Of a stretch of 64,000 bases of DNA, positions 35,221 to 43,235 are shown in pieces (position 1 is the stretch's first letter; every line of letters starts with the position of its first letter). Location of the stretch: contig OW818688.1 of NCBI GenBank assembly GCA_942493265.1, positions 2,914,001 through 2,978,000 on the forward strand, given 5' to 3'. The translations under genes were made by a program, and so were the position numbers. The DNA is from UBA12481 sp942493265 (GTDB taxonomy: Bacteria > Bacteroidota > Bacteroidia > Bacteroidales > UBA12481). Under the pieces are notes generated by a model. The model searched no databases. It was given only the letters and a program-made list of their open reading frames with translations, and was not told where the DNA came from.

Positions 35221-37278
35221 ATGAATAAACCAGTAATTGATCGGGCAGCGGATAACATTCGCATATTATCAGCCTCCATGGTGGAGAAAGCAAAATCGGG
35301 TCATCCCGGTGGTGCGATGGGAGGAGCTGACTTTATTAACATTCTTTTTTCAGAATTCCTGACTTTCGATCCGGACAATAAATTATGGCCTTTCAGAGAT
35401 CGTTTTTTTCTTGATCCCGGTCATATGTCTCCGATGTTGTATTCGGTTTTGTCACTTTGCGGGTCATTCACCATGGAAGATATCAAGAACTTCCGGCAAT
35501 GGAAGAGTCTGACTCCGGGTCATCCCGAGGTGGATCCGGCCCGGGGCATTGAAAATACCAGTGGTCCGCTGGGGCAGGGGCATACCATGGCCGTGGGTGC
35601 GGCCATTGCTGAGCGGATCATGGCTGACCGCTTTGGAGAATGGACCGCCCATAAAACATATACTTATATATCCGATGGAGGAATTCAGGAAGAGATTTCG
35701 CAGGGAGCTGGTCGAATTGCCGGATACCTGGGGCTTAAAAACCTGATCATGTTTTTCGATTCCAATGATATTCAGCTATCTACGGAGACTGCTGCCGTTA
35801 CCCGTGAAGATACCGGAATGAAGTATCAGGCATGGGGCTGGCGGGTGCTTACGATTGATGGAAACAATCAGGAAGCGATTCGCAAGGCTTTGGCAGAAGC
35901 CGTTTCGGAAACTGAAAAGCCCGTCCTGATTATTGGAAAAACCATCATGGGAAAAGGTTGTCTGGATGGGAACGGAAATCTTTTTGAAGGGAAGACCTCC
36001 ACACATGGGCAGCCGATCAGCAAAGCGGGAGCTTCATTTGCAGGCACCATCCGCAATCTTGGTGGGGATCCTTCTGAACCTTTCCGGATTTTTCCGGATG
36101 TGGAGGATTATTACCAGAAGGTGATTGTAGCCAAGCGTGATAAAGTTGCAGAGCGGAAAGCTGCCGAAAAGGAATGGGCAGAAAAAAATCCTGAATTGAA
36201 TAAGCGTTTGAATAATTGGCTTACCAGGAAAATACCCGCAATCAAGTGGGAAAAGATATTGACCAAGGCAAATATTGCTACCCGTGAATCCTCCGGGATC
36301 GTATTGTCGTATCTGGGCGGACATATTGATAATTTGGTTGTTATGTCGGCTGATCTGGCAAATTCAGATAAAACTGACGTATTTTTAAAGAATACCAAAG
36401 CATTTGGTCACCATGATTTCGCAGGTTCGTTTCTCCATGCAGGCGTATCGGAATTAACGATGGCTTCACTGGCAAATGGGATGGCTCTTCATGGCGGAAT
36501 TATTCCGGTTTGCGGAACATTCTTTGTATTCTCAGATTACATGAAACCGGCAGTACGTTTGGCTGCCCTGATGGAGCTTCAGGTTGTATATGTATGGACG
36601 CATGATGCTTTCAGGGTAGGGGAAGACGGGCCTACGCATCAACCGGTTGAACAGGAAGCACAGATCAGGTTACTTGAAAAATTAAAGAATCATTCCGGGA
36701 AACCTTCCATGTTGGTTCTGCGACCTGCAGATACCGCGGAATCAATTGTATCGTGGAAACTTGCCCTTAATAATAAGCGTACGCCCACCGCTTTGCTGTT
36801 ATCCCGGCAAAACATTCAGGACCTGCCTGCACCGGAAGGTGCAACACGGTTTGAATCGGCCGCTCAAGTATCAGCCGGTGCCTATATCATTCTGAAAACC
36901 GGACTGAATCCACAGGTAGTGATGTTGGGTAATGGTTCGGAGGTTGCAACTCTGGTTGAGGCATCAGCGGTGCTCAAGAAAAAGCATAGCCTGGCTGTTC
37001 AGGTTGTATCTGTTCCTTCAGAAGGATTGTTCAGGCAGCAAAGTGTAGCTTACCAGAAGGAGGTTATTCCTTCTTTTACCCAGGTTTTTGGGCTTACAGC
37101 CGGGTTGCCGGTAACCTTACAAGGGCTGGCAGGCAATGATGGGCTGGTATGGGGTCTGGATCACTTTGGCTATTCTGCACCCGCCGAAATCCTGGATGAA
37201 AAGTTCGGATTTACCGCAAAGAATGTGGTAAATCAGGTTCTACATCTTGTTGGGGGATTGAATGAATCGAACAAATGA
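35221..37278 (+). CDS. tkt: Transketolase
   Basis: The 685-residue thiamine-diphosphate enzyme exchanges two-carbon units in the pentose phosphate pathway. The N-terminal PP domain has HPGGAMGGADF and the ThDP/metal motif SDGGIQEEISQGAGRIAG, with Asn supplied by FDSNDIQLS; the middle Pyr domain has GEDGPTHQPVEQ. Length and domain order are normal. Its last 17 bases overlap the start of the sigma-factor gene. Confidence 0.96.
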   Translation: MNKPVIDRAADNIRILSASMVEKAKSGHPGGAMGGADFINILFSEFLTFDPDNKLWPFRDRFFLDPGHMSPMLYSVLSLCGSFTMEDIKNFRQWKSLTPGHPEVDPARGIENTSGPLGQGHTMAVGAAIAERIMADRFGEWTAHKTYTYISDGGIQEEISQGAGRIAGYLGLKNLIMFFDSNDIQLSTETAAVTREDTGMKYQAWGWRVLTIDGNNQEAIRKALAEAVSETEKPVLIIGKTIMGKGCLDGNGNLFEGKTSTHGQPISKAGASFAGTIRNLGGDPSEPFRIFPDVEDYYQKVIVAKRDKVAERKAAEKEWAEKNPELNKRLNNWLTRKIPAIKWEKILTKANIATRESSGIVLSYLGGHIDNLVVMSADLANSDKTDVFLKNTKAFGHHDFAGSFLHAGVSELTMASLANGMALHGGIIPVCGTFFVFSDYMKPAVRLAALMELQVVYVWTHDAFRVGEDGPTHQPVEQEAQIRLLEKLKNHSGKPSMLVLRPADTAESIVSWKLALNNKRTPTALLLSRQNIQDLPAPEGATRFESAAQVSAGAYIILKTGLNPQVVMLGNGSEVATLVEASAVLKKKHSLAVQVVSVPSEGLFRQQSVAYQKEVIPSFTQVFGLTAGLPVTLQGLAGNDGLVWGLDHFGYSAPAEILDEKFGFTAKNVVNQVLHLVGGLNESNK

Positions 37279-37813
37279 TGCCGACCTGATCAATCAATTC
37301 AGGGATCCGTTACAGCGGGACCGTGCATTCAGGTTGATAATGGCCAAATACAAGGAGAAGTTGTACTGGCACATCAGAAGAATGGTATTGGTACATGAGG
37401 ATGCTGATGATGTACTTCAGAACACCTTTATTAAAATCTGGAAAGGACTCCCGGGATTTCGCGAGACTTCCGGGATGTATACCTGGATGTACCGTATTGC
37501 CACCAACGAAGCCATAACTTTTTTGAAGGCACGACAGCGCGAAAGGGCTATGATTGCGGATGATCCCGACGATTCCATCAAGGGGCGGCTGAAATCGGAT
37601 CCCTATTTTGATGGAGATGAATTGTTTCTGAAACTTCAGGTTGCCATCGATCATTTACCGCCCAAGCAAAAAAAGGTTTTTCAAATGAAATATTTTGATG
37701 AGATGACTTATGAGGACATGGCCAATGTACTTGGAACTTCAGTAGGTGCTTTAAAAGCCTCCTATTTTCATGCAGTGAGAAAGATACAGGCTGCATTTGA
37801 GACCACAGATTAA
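37262..37813 (+). CDS. ECF (extracytoplasmic function) sigma factor
   Basis: The 183-residue protein has sigma region 2 (DADDVLQNTFIKIWKGLPGF, then MYRIATNEAI) and region 4 (LPPKQKKVFQMKYFDEMTYE, then VGALKASYFHAVRK). It begins inside the last codons of tkt, so it can be read from the tkt transcript. It heads a three-gene set with a membrane protein and a Spy/CpxP-like periplasmic protein, which suggests an envelope-stress regulon. Confidence 0.92.
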   Translation: MNRTNDADLINQFRDPLQRDRAFRLIMAKYKEKLYWHIRRMVLVHEDADDVLQNTFIKIWKGLPGFRETSGMYTWMYRIATNEAITFLKARQRERAMIADDPDDSIKGRLKSDPYFDGDELFLKLQVAIDHLPPKQKKVFQMKYFDEMTYEDMANVLGTSVGALKASYFHAVRKIQAAFETTD

Positions 37814-37854
37814 ACCGTTGCGAAGTTTGCCCGTCTAAATTCGTGGAGAGTAAA

Positions 37855-38295
37855 ATGATGAATAAAGATAAATATATATGGGAGGTTGAGCAGTTCCGAA
37901 AAGATCCCTTTCAAATACCAGATGGCTATCTGGCTGGTTTTGAAGATCGTATGATGGAAAGGCTGAATCAGGCTGATGTTGCGAGTCCAGATCAGAGAAG
38001 GACCCTGATCAGGCCCTGGATGGCTTGGGTATCAGGTATAGCTGCAGTGTTGGTTATAGGAGGGTTCGGTATCCGTACCTATTACTGGAAACCTCTTCAG
38101 GAAGTGCGTTTTCAGGAAAATATCTCACTTTTAGTGGATTTCTACGGAGGGGAATTGAATGAGGGAAAATTGGCCGGTTATTTTGAGGAGAATAAAATTG
38201 ATGTTAAAGTTCAGCCTAGAACTGAGGTGAATGAACTTATACAGATTGAACCTGACCTGGCCGAGGAATATATTTATGAATCGGTAGGTTTCTAA
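37855..38295 (+). CDS. Single-pass membrane protein, probable anti-sigma factor
   Basis: I start at ATG 37855 (146 residues); GTG 37843 and ATG 37858 are alternatives. The N-terminal half is charged and cytosolic in look (WEVEQFRKDPFQIPDGYLAGF), one hydrophobic helix follows (AWVSGIAAVLVIGGFGIRTY, about residues 58-80) and the C-terminal ~65 residues would face the periplasm. Position right behind an ECF sigma gene and this topology suggest an anti-sigma factor; no classical zinc HxxxCxxC motif is present. Confidence 0.75.
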   Translation: MMNKDKYIWEVEQFRKDPFQIPDGYLAGFEDRMMERLNQADVASPDQRRTLIRPWMAWVSGIAAVLVIGGFGIRTYYWKPLQEVRFQENISLLVDFYGGELNEGKLAGYFEENKIDVKVQPRTEVNELIQIEPDLAEEYIYESVGF

Positions 38296-38306
38296 AACAA
38301 GTTATT

Positions 38307-38795
38307 ATGAAAATTCAAGGATGGATAATCACATGCATGCTCCTGATTTCTTTGAATGCGTGGGGACAAAATGAATCGCCACGATTTCAGGAAGCTATGG
38401 CAAAAATGAAAGCGGAGAGAGTATCATTTCTAACCGAAAAGCTTCAGCTTACCGTTGACGAAGCAGAGAAGTTCTGGCCCGTATACAATGAATATCTGAC
38501 CAAACGGGAAGAGATGATGTGGGGAAAACGCCAGAAGATGCATCGTGATTTTGATCCCAGTCAATTAACGGAAGAAGAGCTTAACAATATGCTGAATGAT
38601 ATCCTTGATCAGGAGGTTAAACTGGCTCAGCTGAAAAAGGATTATTTTGTTAAGCTGAAAGTTATTCTGCCAACTAAGAAGGTATTGACCCTGCATCGTG
38701 TTGAGCAGGAGTTTATGAATCACATGCTTAACCAGATCCGGGAAAACCGGAATCCGGGAAGTTCCAAAGGGGGCAGCCGGGAAGGTTTTAGATAA
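38307..38795 (+). CDS. Spy/CpxP-like periplasmic protein
   Basis: The 162-residue protein has a signal peptide ending at NAWGQ and is otherwise almost wholly helical and rich in Lys, Glu and Met. The segment FLTEKLQLTVDEAEKFWPVY resembles the LTxxQ-type helices of Spy/CpxP chaperones and CnrX-like sensors. As third gene behind a sigma factor and a probable anti-sigma factor it may sense or relieve envelope stress. Its last 8 bases overlap the end of the convergent hutH gene. Confidence 0.75.
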   Translation: MKIQGWIITCMLLISLNAWGQNESPRFQEAMAKMKAERVSFLTEKLQLTVDEAEKFWPVYNEYLTKREEMMWGKRQKMHRDFDPSQLTEEELNNMLNDILDQEVKLAQLKKDYFVKLKVILPTKKVLTLHRVEQEFMNHMLNQIRENRNPGSSKGGSREGFR

Positions 38796-40284
38796 CCTCT
38801 GGATTCATATCTCTGATGAAATCAGCAGAATTGCTGATGTGGGGATAAAGAATCTGATCATGGCGGATAAAGGGAACAACCATTCTGTATTTTTCCAACA
38901 ACCTTTCGATTTTGGCTGAAGACCTGGCCGGACGGCGGAATTCTATTGCCTGAGCAGCATTCATCAGTTCAATGGCAAGAATGGTCTCCAGATTTGTAAT
39001 AATCCGCAGAGTTTTTGTGGCACCGTTTGCACCCATGCTTACATGATCTTCCTGTCCGTTCGAGGATTCAATCGAATCCACTGACGAAGGTGTTGCCAGT
39101 TGTTTATTCTGGCTCACCAGTGAAGCAGCAGTATATTGGGGAATCATCATGCCGGAATTCAATCCGGGTTCAGCAACGAGGAAAGGGGGCAGTTCGCGTG
39201 CACCGGATAGCATCTGGTACACCCTTCTTTCCGAAATATTTCCAAGTTCAGCCAGAGCGATTCCCATGAGATCAAAAGCAATAGCCAGGGGCTGACCATG
39301 GAAGTTTCCTGCAGAAATCACCAGATCCTGTTCCGGAAAAATGGTAGGATTATCCGTAACAGCATTTATTTCCCTGGAAAATACGGAAGAGGCATAATCA
39401 AGTGCATCCTTGGTTGCTCCATGAACCTGTGGGATACACCGGAAAGAATATGGGTCCTGCACCTGGGTTTTCTTCCGGTGAATTAATTCGCTGCCGGCCA
39501 GATGTTCCCTAATGTCGCGGGCAGTTTCCATTTGTCCCGGATGCGGCCGGATCTCATGGATCATTGGATTGAAAGGCTCGATGCGTCCATCGAAAGCATC
39601 CAGCGACAATGCCCCGATCAGGTTGGCCCATGAATATAGGTGCAATCCCTTCAGCAGGGTCCAAACTCCGTAAGCACTCATAAACTGGGTACCATTCAAC
39701 AGTGCAAGTCCTTCCTTTGCCTGCAGTTCAACCGGATCAAGGCCGGATTTATTCAGTACAACAGCAGCTGGAACCTTTTCTCCACGCAACCAGACTTCTC
39801 CTTCGCCAATCAGTGGCAGGGAAAGGTGGGCAAGCGGAGCAAGATCACCTGAAGCACCTAACGATCCTTGCTGATAAACGACCGGAATGATATCATTATT
39901 AAAAAAGTCGATGAGTCGCAAAACCGTCAGCAGCTGAACACCTGAATGACCATAGGATAGAGATTGAATTTTCAGCAGCAGCATGATTTTTACAATCTCA
40001 TGGGGGACCGGTTCACCTGTACCACATGCATGAGATCTTACGAGGTTAAGCTGAAGGGTTTGCAAATCCTTTACCGGAATGATTTTATTATGCAGCGCCC
40101 CGAATCCAGTGGTTACTCCGTATATCGGATCAGAATCCGAAGCAATTTTCCGGTCGAGATATTCCCGGCAATGCACAATTTTTTTACGGGCTTCCTCCGA
40201 TAAAACCAATTGTGTTGGTTGTTCGATGATTTCCCGAATATTCCCCAAACTAAGTCTTTTTGGGCTGATCAGATGTGTTCTCAT
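38788..40284 (-). CDS. hutH: Histidine ammonia-lyase
   Basis: The enzyme converts histidine to urocanate and ammonia. I start at ATG 40284 (MRTHLISPKRLSLG), 4 nt after the hisS stop, giving 498 residues; a longer frame would overlap hisS. The MIO cofactor triad Ala144-Ser145-Gly146 (GASGDLAPLAHL) and active-site YGVTTGFGAL are intact. No other hut gene is nearby. Confidence 0.94.
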   Translation of the reverse strand: MRTHLISPKRLSLGNIREIIEQPTQLVLSEEARKKIVHCREYLDRKIASDSDPIYGVTTGFGALHNKIIPVKDLQTLQLNLVRSHACGTGEPVPHEIVKIMLLLKIQSLSYGHSGVQLLTVLRLIDFFNNDIIPVVYQQGSLGASGDLAPLAHLSLPLIGEGEVWLRGEKVPAAVVLNKSGLDPVELQAKEGLALLNGTQFMSAYGVWTLLKGLHLYSWANLIGALSLDAFDGRIEPFNPMIHEIRPHPGQMETARDIREHLAGSELIHRKKTQVQDPYSFRCIPQVHGATKDALDYASSVFSREINAVTDNPTIFPEQDLVISAGNFHGQPLAIAFDLMGIALAELGNISERRVYQMLSGARELPPFLVAEPGLNSGMMIPQYTAASLVSQNKQLATPSSVDSIESSNGQEDHVSMGANGATKTLRIITNLETILAIELMNAAQAIEFRRPARSSAKIERLLEKYRMVVPFIRHDQILYPHISNSADFIRDMNPEVI

Positions 40285-40288
40285 GAAT

Positions 40289-41686
40289 TCAGATAATTTT
40301 CCGGATTTCACTGGTCAGATCAGATAGGTTTATCTCCATCTGTTCCCCGGTTGCCATGATTTTAACTGCTGCCTTCCCCGCATTCCTCTCCGTTTCACCG
40401 ATCATCACCACGATTGGAATTTTGTTTTGATCAGCGTATTGAAGCTGTTTTTTGATCTTTGCAGGATCCGGGTAAATTTCGCAGCGGATTCCTGCGGTTC
40501 GCAGATTGCCGGCGAGTGATTGGCACACGGCAGCTTCATCAGAACCAAAATTCAGAAACAGAACCTGCTTACCTGATTGGGCGAATGCCGGAAATGCATT
40601 TATTTGTTCCAAAACATCATAGATGCGATCAGCACCGAAGGAAATTCCGACCCCAGACACTCCCGGCATGCCAAAAATGCCGGTGAGGTCATCATATCTG
40701 CCTCCACCGCATATTGAACCGATTTGAATATCAAGTGATTTTACCTCAATAATGGCGCCTGTGTAATAGTTTAACCCACGGGCGAGTGTCAGATCGACCT
40801 CCACGGATGAATGCAGATTGAAGCTGTTAACCAACGAGAAGAGGACTTCCATTTCCTCAACTCCTTTTAATCCGACAGGTGAAGAGGCTAAAAAGTCCTT
40901 AAGTCCTCCAAGTTTTTCGGAAACCGAACCAGACCGGCTGATGACAGGAATGAGCTGATCGATGGAGGCATTGGAAATGCCACGGGAAATCCATTCAGCT
41001 TTAACCTGTTCAATACCAATTTTATCAAGTTTGTCCAATGTAACAGTGAAATCAGTCAGGTTTTCGCCAGACCCTGAAACTTCAGCGAGGCCGGCGAGGA
41101 TCTTTCTGTTATTGATTTTAACAACAATGTTGAGCCCCAATTTTGTGAAAACATCGTCAATAATTCTCACCAATTCCGCTTCATTAAGAAGGGAATCGCT
41201 CCCGATAACATCCACATCACACTGGTAAAATTCCCGGTATCGTCCTTTCTGGGGACGATCGGCCCTCCAAACCGGTTGGATTTGATATCTTTTGAAAGGG
41301 AAACTTATTTCATCCCTATGCTGAACCACAAATCTGGCAAAAGGCACGGTGAGGTCGTATCTCAGTGCTTTTTCAGAAACCTGGGAAGCCAGGGTCCGGC
41401 TGTATAGTTGAGTGTTTTGAGAGTCACCGATAACCTTTTGAAGGAGTTCGGGGTTCATGCCTCCAGCAAAATCCCCTGAATTCAGGATTTTAAAAATCAG
41501 TTTATCACCTTCTTCGCCATATTTACCCATTAGTGTATCCAAAGTCTCCATGGCAGGAGTTTCAATGGGAAGGTATCCATACAACTGGAAGGTTGATCGT
41601 ATGGTATCGAAGAGGTAATTGCGACGCATCATCGGTACTGGTCCGAAATCGCGCGTTCCTTTAGGTATTGATGGTTTTTGATTCAT
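40289..41686 (-). CDS. hisS: Histidyl-tRNA synthetase
   Basis: The class II synthetase has 465 residues. Motif 2 (FKRYQIQPVWRADRPQKGRY), the histidine-specific LARGLNYYTG and motif 3 (SGVGISFGADRIYDV) are present, with the C-terminal anticodon-binding domain (VLFLNFGSDEAA...). It precedes hutH by 4 nt and has a TAnnTTTG box 19 nt upstream. Confidence 0.96.
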   Translation of the reverse strand: MNQKPSIPKGTRDFGPVPMMRRNYLFDTIRSTFQLYGYLPIETPAMETLDTLMGKYGEEGDKLIFKILNSGDFAGGMNPELLQKVIGDSQNTQLYSRTLASQVSEKALRYDLTVPFARFVVQHRDEISFPFKRYQIQPVWRADRPQKGRYREFYQCDVDVIGSDSLLNEAELVRIIDDVFTKLGLNIVVKINNRKILAGLAEVSGSGENLTDFTVTLDKLDKIGIEQVKAEWISRGISNASIDQLIPVISRSGSVSEKLGGLKDFLASSPVGLKGVEEMEVLFSLVNSFNLHSSVEVDLTLARGLNYYTGAIIEVKSLDIQIGSICGGGRYDDLTGIFGMPGVSGVGISFGADRIYDVLEQINAFPAFAQSGKQVLFLNFGSDEAAVCQSLAGNLRTAGIRCEIYPDPAKIKKQLQYADQNKIPIVVMIGETERNAGKAAVKIMATGEQMEINLSDLTSEIRKII

Positions 41687-41705
41687 AACAAGTCCCGGTT
41701 GCCGG

Positions 41706-41713
41706 CAAAAATA
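41706..41713 (-). promoter_or_regulatory. TAnnTTTG box of hisS-hutH
   Basis: TATTTTTG on the minus strand, 19 bases upstream of the hisS ATG. A single promoter would serve hisS and hutH. Confidence 0.55.
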
Positions 41714-41752
41714 GCATAAAATCGGGACTCGCGGAAAGCATCCTGAACGATA

Positions 41753-42331
41753 CTACCTTGAGAACAGGTTGAGGTAATCAGAGATATGGGTTCCCATTCT
41801 GTCCCTGACATTTTTTTGCCCGTATGAATCCAGGAATTCCTTGACATTAGCGGGACCTGCGAGGTGTGCTGCAGCAAGAATGCCTAAACGGGTAATCCGG
41901 ATGGAATCAAGCATGATCATTCCAACATACTTGTTGATCGACTTTTTCATGACCGATTCATTGCTTTTCAGCAGCATATCCATGGCCTTCTCCTGTTCCT
42001 GCTCTGGAAACGAAGCCGGATTCATTTTAAATGACTGTGCGGATATATGTCCGTAACCGGTTGCATCCAAAGCACTTCTTCCAAACTGATATTTTCCGAT
42101 GAATCCATAATTATTATACTCTTTCCAATTGTTGTTGGATTCATATTTGGCAAGGGTTTTCTTGAAGCGGTTGTATTTGACCTGGTACTGGGCCTTATCC
42201 TTTTTGATGATCTCTGATCTCATTTTTTCCAGCAGTAAAAAGGAGTTCCCACCAGGCGGCAGGTCAGGTGCAGGAAGAAAACCAGGAAGGATGAGAGCGG
42301 TGATCAATATTATATAATGTCGTAATTTCAT
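41753..42331 (-). CDS. Secreted lysozyme-like protein (putative)
   Basis: A 192-residue protein with a signal peptide (MKLRHYIILITALILPGFLP). The core LAKYESNNNWKEYNNYGFIG, then KYQFGRSALDATGY, resembles the start of lysozyme-like or transglycosylase folds, with Glu in YESNNNW as possible catalytic acid. The C-terminal half (ILAAAHLAGPANVKEFLDS) also fits such a fold. I assign the fold only tentatively. A TAnnTTTG box lies about 100 nt upstream, so the leader is long and contains a 14-codon frame overlapping this start. Confidence 0.75.
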   Translation of the reverse strand: MKLRHYIILITALILPGFLPAPDLPPGGNSFLLLEKMRSEIIKKDKAQYQVKYNRFKKTLAKYESNNNWKEYNNYGFIGKYQFGRSALDATGYGHISAQSFKMNPASFPEQEQEKAMDMLLKSNESVMKKSINKYVGMIMLDSIRITRLGILAAAHLAGPANVKEFLDSYGQKNVRDRMGTHISDYLNLFSR

Positions 42332-42372
42332 GTTTCATTCAATTGTCTGACTACTCTTTCCAGAATTTGCAT
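42328..42372 (-). CDS. Possible 14-codon leader ORF
   Basis: ATG 42372 opens the frame MQILERVVRQLNET, which ends at a TGA overlapping the next ATG by 4 nt (ATGA). It lies inside the predicted leader of the lysozyme-like gene. It could be a translationally coupled leader peptide, but at this length chance is a real alternative. Confidence 0.2.
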   Translation of the reverse strand: MQILERVVRQLNET

Positions 42373-42428
42373 CCTGTATTGTAACGCTACAAGAGCTGTT
42401 TTGTTGTGTGAGGATCAGATATATGCAG

Positions 42429-42436
42429 CAAAGATA
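42429..42436 (-). promoter_or_regulatory. TAnnTTTG box of the lysozyme-like gene
   Basis: TATCTTTG on the minus strand, 97 bases upstream of the ATG at 42331. The rest of the 42332-42498 gap shows no other gene. Confidence 0.5.
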
Positions 42437-42498
42437 CAGATAATCTGGCTATTACGCAAATGATGTGATGTAAGAATTTGTATATGAGCCGTTTGAAT

Positions 42499-43188
42499 TC
42501 ACCTTACCGGGATCATCACCGGATTTTTTTCGTTTAATTGCCTGAGAAAGAAGAATAGCAGGTCGTTTTGCTGGCGCTTTTTCACCTTCATAAATTCATC
42601 ATACAATACCGGGTCTTCCATTAAGATCACCTGAACTGATTCCCGGTCGAAGTCCATTACTTTACCCGATTCGAAGTCAAGCAGGTACTGCCTCATTTCA
42701 CGGGTCTTTGTTGTTCTGTTATAGGGCCTTGAATAGTACGGATTATAGTATCCCGAGTTATAATAATCTGAATAATAGGGGTCGTAATGGGTGTTGAGGA
42801 CAGTAACATCAGCGATAAAATGGCACACTCTTCCAATGATCGGAATCCGGTTAAACTCACCGTTGTACTGAATGAAAATCTTGCCATCCTGGCAGTAGCC
42901 CCAGATATCGGAGGTATTTACTTCCTGTTGGGCGCCGAACTCATCAAAATATCCAATCTTTTTATTTTTCACAAGATTTCGATAGAAACTGAAGTCCATC
43001 GGGGGATCATTTGATACTATCCGGACAGAAGGGATGGGGTTATTATCTCTTACCTGATTGAAATTCAGATATAAACCGGCTGTAAATTGAAACTCGGGAG
43101 TATATTTCACCTTCTTAACGGAGTCATTTTGTGAGAACCCGAAAGCGATGGAAAAAAATGAGAGTGCTACAATGGTTATATAACGCAT
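42499..43188 (-). CDS. Secreted protein of unknown function with Tyr-rich segment
   Basis: I start at ATG 43188 (MRYITIVALSFFSIAFGFSQ), a clean signal peptide, giving 229 residues. I do not recognise the family. A Tyr-rich, low-complexity stretch (YDPYYSDYYNSGYYNPYYSR, about residues 135-155) interrupts a protein otherwise of mixed beta character. The C-terminal 40 residues are helical and charged (FMKVKKRQQNDLLFFFLRQL). It diverges from the aldehyde dehydrogenase gene across 47 bases. Confidence 0.75.
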   Translation of the reverse strand: MRYITIVALSFFSIAFGFSQNDSVKKVKYTPEFQFTAGLYLNFNQVRDNNPIPSVRIVSNDPPMDFSFYRNLVKNKKIGYFDEFGAQQEVNTSDIWGYCQDGKIFIQYNGEFNRIPIIGRVCHFIADVTVLNTHYDPYYSDYYNSGYYNPYYSRPYNRTTKTREMRQYLLDFESGKVMDFDRESVQVILMEDPVLYDEFMKVKKRQQNDLLFFFLRQLNEKNPVMIPVR

Positions 43189-43235
43189 AATTTCAAATTT
43201 ACTTTTTTTACTTTTATAAACACTCCTTTTTGACA

